Part shown: positions 27,696-34,998 of the stretch, one piece after another | Numbering within the stretch: position 1 is the first letter of the stretch | Layout of the letters: each line of letters begins with the position of its first letter | Source: Arcobacter vandammei | GTDB taxonomy: Bacteria; Campylobacterota; Campylobacteria; Campylobacterales; Arcobacteraceae | NCBI RefSeq assembly: GCF_016106035.1 | Contig: NZ_JADKPZ010000004.1 | Location: forward strand, 1-64,000 | Direction of reading: 5' to 3' | DNA length: 64,000 bases | Notes under the pieces: model-generated | Database searches by the model: none | The model's input: only the letters and a program-made list of their open reading frames with translations | Told to the model about the DNA's origin: nothing | Position numbers and translations under genes: made by a program

Positions 27696-28682
27696 CTAAA
27701 AATAATATTTTATTTCATTCATTTTATATACTTTTGGATATGAACCTTTATTGTATTGAGTGATTGTAATATTCCAATAATCTCCAAAACCCATTCCTAA
27801 TAAAATTGCCAAAGCTTCTGGCATAGAGTGAGCAATTGTGATATTTTTGTATTGTGTTTGCAAAGAGTTAAATACATTGTAAATCTCTTGAGAATACTCT
27901 GTCCAGTCATTTTCATATGGTATAGTCCCAGGTTCTTTTAGCTTTATTTTTACAATATTTTTATAATTTTTTAAATCATCAGAATTTAAATTTACATTAT
28001 GACTAGCAGAATTTATTACAACAAGAATTTCATCAATATTGCTATCTTTTATATCTTTTTCTACAATATATTTTTTAAATTCACCAATTCTCTCTTTATA
28101 TCTTCTATCATCAATATTTGCAACCATATCTAAAGAGTTTTTATTGTTTGTCTGATATATCGCTACACTATTTGTTTTGAAAATTGTTCCTATCAAAAAG
28201 GCAACAGCAGGTCTTCTATAAAAAGCTATATGTATTTTTACAGGTTTGTTTAAAACTTCTTCTAATTGTGCGATATTGTATTTTATAACTCGTGCAAAAT
28301 TCATCAATCTATCAAAATTGTCCATATCACAAACCTCTTCAAAGATTAATCTATCTGTATTTACAGAATAGTATTTTTGCAATATTTTTTTATAATCTTT
28401 GTAGCCATACTGTTTTTCAATATTTCTAAGCAATTCATTCATAATATATTGTGTTTGAGAACCATCATCTACTTTTATCACAATTGGAATATGAACCACA
28501 CTCTTATTAAATTTTTTATCTTTTCTCCACTCAAAATAAACAGCACCTAAAACAGAAATACATAAAAATAGACTAACAGTACCAGTAAAAAATTTATTAT
28601 CAAAATAATCATAAGCTGGTCCTAAAAGAAAAGCTATTATACCTATAATTGCTATGAGTTTATTGTCTAAAATATATCTCAT
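27696..28682 (-). CDS. Two-TM protein with SAVED-like sensor domain
   Basis: 328 residues. Two TM helices (about 8-25 and 32-50) are followed by a cytoplasmic domain with two CARF-like pseudo-repeats: VKIHIAFYRRPAVAFLIG at 148-165 and ITIAHSMPEALAILLGMGF at 281-299. The His-x(5)-Pro-Ala-x-Ala-x-x-hydrophobic-Gly pattern is typical of SAVED domains, which bind cyclic oligonucleotides in CBASS and type III CRISPR effectors. The layout recalls 2TM-SAVED effectors (Cap14-like). Its start overlaps the MotB-like stop by 1 nt (TAATG). The assignment rests on motif reading only; the ligand is unknown. Confidence 0.68.
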   Translation of the reverse strand: MRYILDNKLIAIIGIIAFLLGPAYDYFDNKFFTGTVSLFLCISVLGAVYFEWRKDKKFNKSVVHIPIVIKVDDGSQTQYIMNELLRNIEKQYGYKDYKKILQKYYSVNTDRLIFEEVCDMDNFDRLMNFARVIKYNIAQLEEVLNKPVKIHIAFYRRPAVAFLIGTIFKTNSVAIYQTNNKNSLDMVANIDDRRYKERIGEFKKYIVEKDIKDSNIDEILVVINSASHNVNLNSDDLKNYKNIVKIKLKEPGTIPYENDWTEYSQEIYNVFNSLQTQYKNITIAHSMPEALAILLGMGFGDYWNITITQYNKGSYPKVYKMNEIKYYF

Positions 28683-29374
28683 TAATTTTCCTTATTAATT
28701 TTATTTTGTTCCAAATTATCAAATTTTGCTTCCCTAATAATTATACTAACTCTTCTATTTGCTTCTCTTGCTTCCTCATCTATTGAGCTTTTTATTTCTC
28801 CTTTATACTCTACTAAAGGTTGATTTTCTGCATTTGCTACTAATCTTACATTTTTATTATTTAGTCCTAATTCTTCTAAATATTTTTGTATTGCCAAAGC
28901 TCTTAAAGCAGATAGCTCCCAATTTGACACTTTAAAGCTAGGAACATTATCTGTATGCCCTTCAATATCTATATATCTATACTTGCTATGTGCAACAATC
29001 TCATCAAGAATAGGTTTCATTTTTGATATTTTCTCTTTATTTACAATATATGAACCACTCTCAAATTGTGCTGCAGATGAAAAACTAACAATTAAGCCAT
29101 TTTTATCTATTTTTATATTTACAAACTCTTCTAAATTATTGTTTTTTACAAGATTTTCTATAATAACTTGAATTTGAGCTAAAGTTTTAAACTCTTCATA
29201 CTCTTTCTTCTTTTTCTCAATCATAACTTTTTGAATCATATCATATTTTTCAATATCAATTTTCGAGAAAGATACAAACAAAACCATTACTGCAAAAATT
29301 GCAGAGATCAAATCAGCATAACTTGTAATCCATAAATCTTGATTTTTATTACTACTAAATCTTCGTTTCGTCAT
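28682..29374 (-). CDS. MotB/ZorB-like protein: TM segment plus OmpA peptidoglycan-binding domain
   Basis: 230 residues. A short basic N-terminus is followed by one TM helix, DLWITSYADLISAIFAVMVL, with Asp21 at the ion-conducting position of MotB (YAD motif). A helical linker (about 45-80) leads to an OmpA-like domain ending IDIEGHTDNVPSF ... ANRRVSIII, which binds peptidoglycan. This is the architecture of ZorB and MotB. It overlaps the channel gene by 20 nt. The surrounding genes are not motility genes, so a Zorya-like stator in a defence system is more likely than flagellar MotB. Confidence 0.82.
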   Translation of the reverse strand: MTKRRFSSNKNQDLWITSYADLISAIFAVMVLFVSFSKIDIEKYDMIQKVMIEKKKKEYEEFKTLAQIQVIIENLVKNNNLEEFVNIKIDKNGLIVSFSSAAQFESGSYIVNKEKISKMKPILDEIVAHSKYRYIDIEGHTDNVPSFKVSNWELSALRALAIQKYLEELGLNNKNVRLVANAENQPLVEYKGEIKSSIDEEAREANRRVSIIIREAKFDNLEQNKINKEN

Positions 29375-30155
29375 TACTATTTACTTCTTTTTCTTTAATA
29401 TCATAAACTTCTAAAAACTCTGCAAAATTTACCTTGTGATAAAATTTTCTAACTGCTATTTCTAAATCATTAAAATCATTTTCGAGCTTAATTTGCTGTT
29501 TCTCTTTGTATCTTGCAAGTGGCTTAAAAATAACAATAGTAACTAAAGATGCATATAAAGTTGTTGCTAAAGCCAAACTTAAACCAGCAAATTTTTTCTC
29601 AAAATCTTCAGCTTGTGATGGTTCTGCAAACATCATCAAAAGTCCTGCAACTGTACCAATCATACCGATAATTGGCATAAGAGTAGCAGCATATTCATAA
29701 TCATTTTTTAGTTTACTATAAGAATTATCTATTGTGTTATATATTTTTTGTATTCCTAGCAACAAATCATCTTCAATACCACCAAATCTTAGTATTTTCA
29801 ATACTTCATCTATACTTTCATTCTTTTTAGATTTTTCACTTAAATCAAAAATAGTGATTTTTTCTTCAAAATAATCTTCAAAAGATTTTTCAGCCTCTTT
29901 TATACTTTTGTTTTCGTATGCCCTTACAGTTTTATTACTATCTCTATCAACAGTGAACCAAAGTCCAACAGCAGAAAGTCCTATAAAAATAGCAGAATTT
30001 ATATGAATTATTCCCCAAATCATTTTTGAGTTATATTCACCTAAAATAGGTAGTTCAAATCCTAATTCATCAGGATTTATCGATGGCAACACTACACAAA
30101 CAATAAAAAGTGCCATTATCCACACAGCTTGTATTAAAATTCCTTTATTTATCAT
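29355..30155 (-). CDS. MotA/TolQ/ExbB-family proton channel (ZorA-like, short tail)
   Basis: 266 residues with four TM helices (about 5-24, 45-67, 157-177, 188-211). The last two carry the channel-family signature: MPIIGMIGTVAGLLMMF and LSLALATTLYASLVTIVIF, with Thr168 and Thr198/Thr199 lining the pore. It pairs with the MotB-like gene downstream (20-nt overlap), as ZorA pairs with ZorB. Classical ZorA has a cytoplasmic tail of several hundred residues; here only about 55 residues follow TM4. The 90-residue loop between TM2 and TM3 is charged and could contact partner proteins. Confidence 0.82.
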   Translation of the reverse strand: MINKGILIQAVWIMALFIVCVVLPSINPDELGFELPILGEYNSKMIWGIIHINSAIFIGLSAVGLWFTVDRDSNKTVRAYENKSIKEAEKSFEDYFEEKITIFDLSEKSKKNESIDEVLKILRFGGIEDDLLLGIQKIYNTIDNSYSKLKNDYEYAATLMPIIGMIGTVAGLLMMFAEPSQAEDFEKKFAGLSLALATTLYASLVTIVIFKPLARYKEKQQIKLENDFNDLEIAVRKFYHKVNFAEFLEVYDIKEKEVNSNDETKI

Positions 30156-30745
30156 TTTCTATTTTCCTTTATTAATTCTAAAATTTTTAATCTATCTTGT
30201 TTTATAAAATTTTTATCTATTTGAGGTATATAAAATATTTTTGTACCCCAAATAATCTCTCTAAAATCAACACTTTGTCCAATTTTTAAGCCACATTTTT
30301 CAAACAAACTATCTTTTTCTTCAAAAGTTAAATATGCACTTTCAAAAGAGTGAAATATAGCTTGATTATTTTTGCTACCTTTGTAAACAAAACTTTTATA
30401 TGAGCTGATTTTATCTATCTCGCCTTTGTTTGTTGCAAAGATTTTGGCTATATCTCCTTTGCTTCCATCTTCAGAAAATATAACAACAGTAGTATCAGGA
30501 AAAGGAAGATATTTTGAATAATAATCTTCCAAAGAGTAATATCTTGTATTGCCTTCAACTAAAATTTCTAAACTCTGATTTTCTTCATCAAAATCTATAT
30601 ATTTACCTTTTACAAAAAGCTTAACATCTATGCCATCTGTTGCATTTGAGGTTAAATGCTTTTTATGTTTTTGTAGCTCTTTTTCGATATTTTCTATCTT
30701 TTTTACAATATTTTCTATGGTATTTTTTAGTTTATTATCTTGCAT
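30152..30745 (-). CDS. Unknown coiled-coil plus beta-rich protein of the defence-like operon
   Basis: 197 residues, no family recognised. Residues about 5-32 form a Lys/Glu/Ile heptad-like helix. Residues 35-120 look beta-rich (DVKLFVKGKYIDF, LEILVEGNTRYYSL, TTVVIFSEDG). The C-terminal part is mixed and charged. There is no signal peptide or TM segment, so it is likely cytoplasmic. It overlaps the HEPN gene by 11 nt and the channel gene by 4 nt. It may be an adaptor or sensor feeding the channel; that is inference from position only. Confidence 0.7.
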   Translation of the reverse strand: MQDNKLKNTIENIVKKIENIEKELQKHKKHLTSNATDGIDVKLFVKGKYIDFDEENQSLEILVEGNTRYYSLEDYYSKYLPFPDTTVVIFSEDGSKGDIAKIFATNKGEIDKISSYKSFVYKGSKNNQAIFHSFESAYLTFEEKDSLFEKCGLKIGQSVDFREIIWGTKIFYIPQIDKNFIKQDRLKILELIKENRK

Positions 30746-32570
30746 TTAATTTATCCCTAAATTTTTTTAGTTCTTCAATTTCTAATGAAGTTAATTTATC
30801 TTCTTTATTCATCATTGCCATTTTAAAAAGCCATTTATTTACATTGGTTCGTACTTTGGAAGCTCTTTCTATCAATTCATCAAATTCCATATTAAAATAT
30901 GTTTTTGCAAATTTATCCTTAAAAAAATTATGATTAAATTCTTTATTGATTAAATAACTAACCTTATCTTCTTTTGATTTGATTATTCCACTAACAATAT
31001 TGGTATTCTCATCAATTAACTTTTGTACAGAAATTTCTTTTTCTTTAAGAATATTTGCAAAATCATACAATCGTGTTTTCATTCTTTGATTTTTTGTAAA
31101 ATCTATACCTATCTTATCAATAGTTGAGATTTTTAAATTTGTTTGATTTGTTATTTCTTTATAAACTTCTTCTTTTATTTCAGCTGGTGTTAAATTTCTA
31201 TCTTGTTTTTTTAATCTATATTCATCTAAATTTATATTTAAATCTTCGGATATAAATTTTATTCCGTCTTCGTAAGATTTTATATATTTTTCAAACTCTT
31301 CTGGATTCCATAATAATCCATTATGAGCTATATCATTTCTAAATCTAACTGCTTCGCTCAACTCTTTATACTTTAACCTTTGGTTTGGGTTTTCATTTGA
31401 ATAATTTATAAGAGCTTTTCCCAAAGTAGTGCTGTATTTCTTTTTCATCAAACTTTCTGCAACCCAATGTAAAATATATAATCTTTGTTGAGAATAGCCC
31501 AAGATTTCACAATTTTCAAGCAGACTTTTGGCATTTGGATTCTCATTTATCTCTTTTTGTATCTCTTTTAGATTTTTTGCCAATGGCACAAAACTTTTTC
31601 CACCACTTAATGCACAAATTTGGTCTTTATAATACTCGTCTAAAGCTGGTAAAAATTTTTTAAAATTTTCTTTATCATTTTGAGTTAAAACTGCTGGTAA
31701 ATCTTCTAGTTTATGGTTTAAAATACCTTTTAACTTTGCAACATCTTTTATTAGTTCACTTGTATCTGGAAAATCTGTTCTTTTTTCATCATTTAAAAGA
31801 GATTTATAAAACTCTTCTCGCTCTTTTATTACTTTTGAATTTTTAAAGTTTGAATTATTCATAAAGTTAAGCAAAAAATCAAGTTCAACTCTACTAATTC
31901 TTTCATCTTCAAAAGTCAAAGTTCTAAAATATCCTTTTTTCTGTAACTGATTTAAAACATATTTTTTTATATCAATTCCTAACTCTTCAAGCTCTTTTTT
32001 CTCTTCTATTACACTTTTCTTAAATTCTAAATCATTATTTGTTGCTAATTCTTCCAATAAAATTCCAAATTGTTTTAATCTTAGATTTAATTTTGTATCA
32101 ACTTCATAACTAAAAGCTACTGGATTTATCTGCTCTTTTTTTGATTTTCCAAGTGGATATTGATGTGTATTTAACCCTTTTTTACCCATCTCCTTTAGTA
32201 AATTTAGTTTAGCTCTTTCAGACTCATTTAATAATTTACTCAATTCTATTGATTCAACACTCATATTTTCTAAAGAACCACTAAGTTCAATCATTGACTC
32301 AATTATCTCTGCACTATCTTCTCTAATAGGAGAAGTTAAATATTCATGTAGTTTCCTGATTGGTGATTTATTCTCATTGTTATTAATTTCTATTTCAGTA
32401 TCATAATTTTCTTCAAAACTATTATCTTCAATATTATTTTCAACTATTTCAATAGCATTTTTATTTATTATTTCAGTATAAAATTGACTTATATTTGTAC
32501 TGGATAAGAGATTATTAAACTTTAAATTATCGTTTAGAATCCACTTAAATTCTCTGTTTTCTTGTGACAT
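30735..32570 (-). CDS. Large helical protein with HEPN-type RX4H motif
   Basis: 611 residues, almost all helical. An acidic, Asn-rich segment (about 35-70) follows a short N-terminal region. Residues about 350-445 resemble a HEPN domain: RLYILHWVAESLMKKK, then AVRFRNDIAHNG with Arg411 and His416, the RX4-6H active site of HEPN ribonucleases and nucleotide-modifying enzymes. No polymerase (GGDD, GS..D.D) or helicase motif is visible. RBS AAGGAG precedes ATG 32570. First gene of the six-gene operon. RNA cleavage or a toxin-like role is inferred from the motif. Confidence 0.7.
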   Translation of the reverse strand: MSQENREFKWILNDNLKFNNLLSSTNISQFYTEIINKNAIEIVENNIEDNSFEENYDTEIEINNNENKSPIRKLHEYLTSPIREDSAEIIESMIELSGSLENMSVESIELSKLLNESERAKLNLLKEMGKKGLNTHQYPLGKSKKEQINPVAFSYEVDTKLNLRLKQFGILLEELATNNDLEFKKSVIEEKKELEELGIDIKKYVLNQLQKKGYFRTLTFEDERISRVELDFLLNFMNNSNFKNSKVIKEREEFYKSLLNDEKRTDFPDTSELIKDVAKLKGILNHKLEDLPAVLTQNDKENFKKFLPALDEYYKDQICALSGGKSFVPLAKNLKEIQKEINENPNAKSLLENCEILGYSQQRLYILHWVAESLMKKKYSTTLGKALINYSNENPNQRLKYKELSEAVRFRNDIAHNGLLWNPEEFEKYIKSYEDGIKFISEDLNINLDEYRLKKQDRNLTPAEIKEEVYKEITNQTNLKISTIDKIGIDFTKNQRMKTRLYDFANILKEKEISVQKLIDENTNIVSGIIKSKEDKVSYLINKEFNHNFFKDKFAKTYFNMEFDELIERASKVRTNVNKWLFKMAMMNKEDKLTSLEIEELKKFRDKLNAR

Positions 32571-32594
32571 AAATTAAATAGCTCCTTATTATTT

Positions 32595-32609
32595 TGACAA
32601 TATTTGTCA
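32595..32609. promoter_or_regulatory. Inverted repeat in the leader of the defence-like operon
   Basis: TGACAA-TAT-TTGTCA, a perfect 6-bp-arm palindrome 25 bp upstream of the first start codon. It lies between a possible -10 (TATAAA on the minus strand, near 32614-32622) and the RBS. A repressor site is possible; no regulator gene is in the operon. Confidence 0.4.
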
Positions 32610-32678
32610 TTTTTATATTTAGTTATTTTTTAATAAATTGAGTTTTAATATTATCTTTATTCTACTTAAAATAATTTC

Positions 32679-33035
32679 CTAAAACAGTATTTGCACACCA
32701 TATTCTCTATGTAAAACAGCCATTTTATAGTAATCTTTCCTATCTTGATTTTTTACTCCCAATCTTTTTTGTGTTTTTAATTTTATCTCTACTTCATTTC
32801 CACTTAAAAGTTCTCTTACTTCACTATGTTTTAAATAGTGTCCATAACGGCTAAGTGCATTTTGCCAAATCTTAAAATCACATTTTGACTCAAGAGTTAG
32901 CTCAAAAAACTCTCCATCTTCAGTTTTCCAATTTGCATTACTACAAGCATAAAGTTCTACTTTTTTTCCTCTTACCTCTTTTTTTCTCACTTCAATTTGT
33001 CCATCTTCACAATAAGGACATTTTCCTAAAATCAT
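32679..33035 (-). CDS. Topoisomerase-type C-terminal repeat/zinc-ribbon protein
   Basis: 118 residues. The start GKCPYCEDGQIEVRKKEV, then YACSNANWKTE and CDFKIWQNALSRYGHYLKHSEVRELLSG, follows the pattern of the repeat found at the C-terminus of some type IA topoisomerases (GxCPxCG...C...CxFxIWK...Lx..E...LL). Here it is free-standing. Four cysteines could bind zinc and DNA. Function unknown. It is upstream of, and on the same strand as, the defence-like operon, with a 108-bp gap that contains the operon's own promoter region. Confidence 0.6.
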   Translation of the reverse strand: MILGKCPYCEDGQIEVRKKEVRGKKVELYACSNANWKTEDGEFFELTLESKCDFKIWQNALSRYGHYLKHSEVRELLSGNEVEIKLKTQKRLGVKNQDRKDYYKMAVLHREYGVQILF

Positions 33036-33125
33036 CTTTTGCCTTTTTTTCTGAAATTATATTGAGTTTAACAAAAACTTAACCTTTGTTTTATATACTT
33101 TTTGAAATTTAAAAAAAGGAAGATT

Positions 33126-33629
33126 ATGAAAAAATCGCTTTTAGTTTCTATGTTACTTTTAGGGACATCTTTATTTTCTATGGAGCATAAACATCACCAT
33201 GAAAATCATCAAAACCACCAAATAAACTCAAACAAAAATATCCCACAAGATGCAAAGTGCCAAGTTTGTGGTATGTTTGTTGCAAAATATGAAAACTGGA
33301 TAGCAAGTATAAAAGCAGAAAATGAAACTTTCTATTTTGATGGAGCAAAAGATATGTTTAAATTCTATTTTGAACCAGAAAAATATTCAAAAATAGAAAA
33401 TTTAAAAGATGCAAAAATTTTTGTAACAGAATATTACACTTTGGAGCAAATAGATGCAAAAAGTGCATTTTTTGTACTTGGTTCAAATGTTATGGGACCT
33501 ATGGGGAGTGAACTTATTCCATTTAAAGATGAAGATAGTGCAAAAGAGTTTAAAAAAGAGCATTTTGGGACAAAAATCTTAAAATTTGAAGAGATTAGCA
33601 AAAAAGATATTCCAGCAAAACATCACTAA
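33126..33629 (+). CDS. NosL-like copper-binding protein, exported
   Basis: 167 residues from ATG 33126, which has AGGAAG upstream; a reading eight codons longer lacks an RBS. A signal peptide (MKKSLLVSMLLLGTSLFS) is followed by a His-rich stretch (EHKHHHENHQNHQ). The NosL-type core has CQVCGMFVAKYENW with a conserved Cys and Met, FYFDGAKDMFKFYF, and FVLGSNVMGPMGSELIPF. NosL delivers Cu(I) to nitrous-oxide reductase; free-standing homologues occur in Campylobacterota. No nos genes are nearby. Confidence 0.8.
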   Translation: MKKSLLVSMLLLGTSLFSMEHKHHHENHQNHQINSNKNIPQDAKCQVCGMFVAKYENWIASIKAENETFYFDGAKDMFKFYFEPEKYSKIENLKDAKIFVTEYYTLEQIDAKSAFFVLGSNVMGPMGSELIPFKDEDSAKEFKKEHFGTKILKFEEISKKDIPAKHH

Positions 33630-33638
33630 AACATCTTT

Positions 33639-33660
33639 ACAATGCGATTCTTCGCATTGT
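33639..33660. terminator. Hairpin between convergent nosL-like and ppnP genes
   Basis: ACAATGCGA, loop TTCT, TCGCATTGT: a perfect 9-bp stem with a UUCU-type loop. The tails are not strongly T-rich. Confidence 0.6.
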
Positions 33661-33669
33661 CTAAGAAAA

Positions 33670-33984
33670 TTACTCTTTAATAAAAGAGCAACAATAATCA
33701 ACTAAAGAGTGAACTCTTAGTTTAAATTTTGTATTTGCAGGAATAGTAAAAGAAGCAGGTCCTTCAAACTCTTGCCACTCATTAGCAGGAAGTAATAAAT
33801 CTATTTTTCCTCTTTGAATATCAATTATCTCTTTATTTACAGTATTTAATTCATACTCACCAGCAAGCATAATTCCTAAAGTCTTTTTAGAACCATCTTC
33901 AAATGTAATTGCTCTACTTGTAATATTTCCATCGTATAAAATATTTGCAGCTTTTGCAATAGAAACACCTTTAAAATATGACAT
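33670..33984 (-). CDS. ppnP: Pyrimidine/purine nucleoside phosphorylase PpnP
   Basis: A 104-residue cupin (former DUF1255) that phosphorolyses several nucleosides. Features are the start SYFKGVSIAKAANILYDG, the middle KKTLGIMLAGEYEL, and PANEWQEFEGPASFTIPANTKF, the family signature. Normal length. Monocistronic and convergent with the NosL-like gene. Confidence 0.92.
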   Translation of the reverse strand: MSYFKGVSIAKAANILYDGNITSRAITFEDGSKKTLGIMLAGEYELNTVNKEIIDIQRGKIDLLLPANEWQEFEGPASFTIPANTKFKLRVHSLVDYCCSFIKE

Positions 33985-34100
33985 TATAGTCTCCTTAAAA
34001 TTTATCGCTAATATTGTATCAAATTAATTATATTATATTATTGAAGCAAAAGGCTAGATTTATTTTGTTATAATCGAAAAATTTAAAAAAAGGTGTAAAA

Positions 34101-34364
34101 ATGAGTATCCAAAAAGAACTTGAAGTTTTAATCAAAGAGGAAGTTTTAGCAGAAATAGAAGATTATATAGATGATATTTTTGAAATAATCGCTGCAAAAA
34201 AAGAAACCCTAGAGTTAAAAGAAGAGCTACAACATATGCAAGATATGAAGAAAGATTTTGAAGAGATTTTAAAAGATTTAGAAGCTGGTGAAATCGATGA
34301 TGAAGAGGCAAAAGAGATTTATGATGAGATTATAGAGATGCTTGAAGGTTTAGACGAAAAGTAA
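34101..34364 (+). CDS. Small acidic coiled-coil protein
   Basis: 87 residues, about 40% Glu/Asp and strongly helical with heptad patterns (ELEVLIKEEVLAEIEDYI, then KEELQHMQDMKKDFEEIL). No known domain. RBS AAAAAGGTG precedes the ATG. It ends 2 nt before recO, so the two are translationally linked. Similar small acidic proteins are annotated as hypothetical in relatives. Confidence 0.65.
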   Translation: MSIQKELEVLIKEEVLAEIEDYIDDIFEIIAAKKETLELKEELQHMQDMKKDFEEILKDLEAGEIDDEEAKEIYDEIIEMLEGLDEK

Positions 34365-34366
34365 AA

Positions 34367-34981
34367 ATGCAAGGCTATATTATTGATATAAAAGCAGTAA
34401 AAGATGATGATTTAATAGTTACTCTTTTGTGCGAAAATGAGCTTATTACAACATATAGATTTTATGGAGCAAGACACTCAAATATCAATATTGGCTACAA
34501 AATAGATTTTGAATTAGAAAAGACAAAATCATCTATTTCAAGATTAAAAGATGTAATTCAACTAGGTTTTCCTTGGATTTTAAATAGCCAAAAAATGTAT
34601 GCTTGGCAAAGATACCTAAAACTTTTTTATTCTCATTTTAAAGAACTTGAAGAACTAGATAGTTTCTACTTTTATCTACTTGATGATTTAGTTTCAAAAA
34701 TAGAAAAACAAAATGTTTATAGAGCCATTTTGGAGTCTTATTTACTTTTATTAGAACACGAAGGAAGACTTCATATAGATTTTGAGTGCCTGATTTGTGA
34801 AATAAAAATAGATAGTTTTGTATCAATTTTAAGAGGTTTTTTACCAGTTCATAAAGAGTGCATAAAAGGAAAAGTTTTTGATTATAAAAGAGTTGAAGAG
34901 CTTTTTTTAACAAAAAAAACTATAAATCTAAGCGACAATGAAGTAGAAAATCTTTTTGAAATTCTACTTCTAGGACTTTAA
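34367..34981 (+). CDS. recO: RecO recombination mediator, epsilon type
   Basis: 204 residues. It begins MQGYIIDIKAVKDDDLIVTLL, the OB-fold start of RecO, followed by YRFYGARHSNINIGYKIDFELE and a helical domain. ECLICEIKIDSF ... HKEC gives a remnant of the zinc-binding cluster. RecO loads RecA at gaps with RecR. Campylobacterota versions are short and diverged, which fits. Confidence 0.85.
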   Translation: MQGYIIDIKAVKDDDLIVTLLCENELITTYRFYGARHSNINIGYKIDFELEKTKSSISRLKDVIQLGFPWILNSQKMYAWQRYLKLFYSHFKELEELDSFYFYLLDDLVSKIEKQNVYRAILESYLLLLEHEGRLHIDFECLICEIKIDSFVSILRGFLPVHKECIKGKVFDYKRVEELFLTKKTINLSDNEVENLFEILLLGL

Positions 34982-34998
34982 AAACTATTTAGTTTTTA
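34979..34998. terminator. Bidirectional terminator
   Basis: TAAAAACTA-TT-TAGTTTTTA, a perfect 9-bp stem spanning the recO stop codon and the end of convergent potD. Confidence 0.65.

Noticed and set aside
28682-30155. Flagellar motor MotAB
   Set aside because: The neighbours are HEPN, SAVED and CARF-nuclease genes with overlapping reading frames, no motility gene is adjacent, and the channel protein lacks the typical MotA cytoplasmic region. A defence-type stator fits better.
26598-32570. A standard Zorya, CBASS or type III CRISPR locus
   Set aside because: ZorC/D/E, a CD-NTase, Cas10/Csm/Cmr subunits and a repeat-spacer array are all missing from the operon and its flanks.
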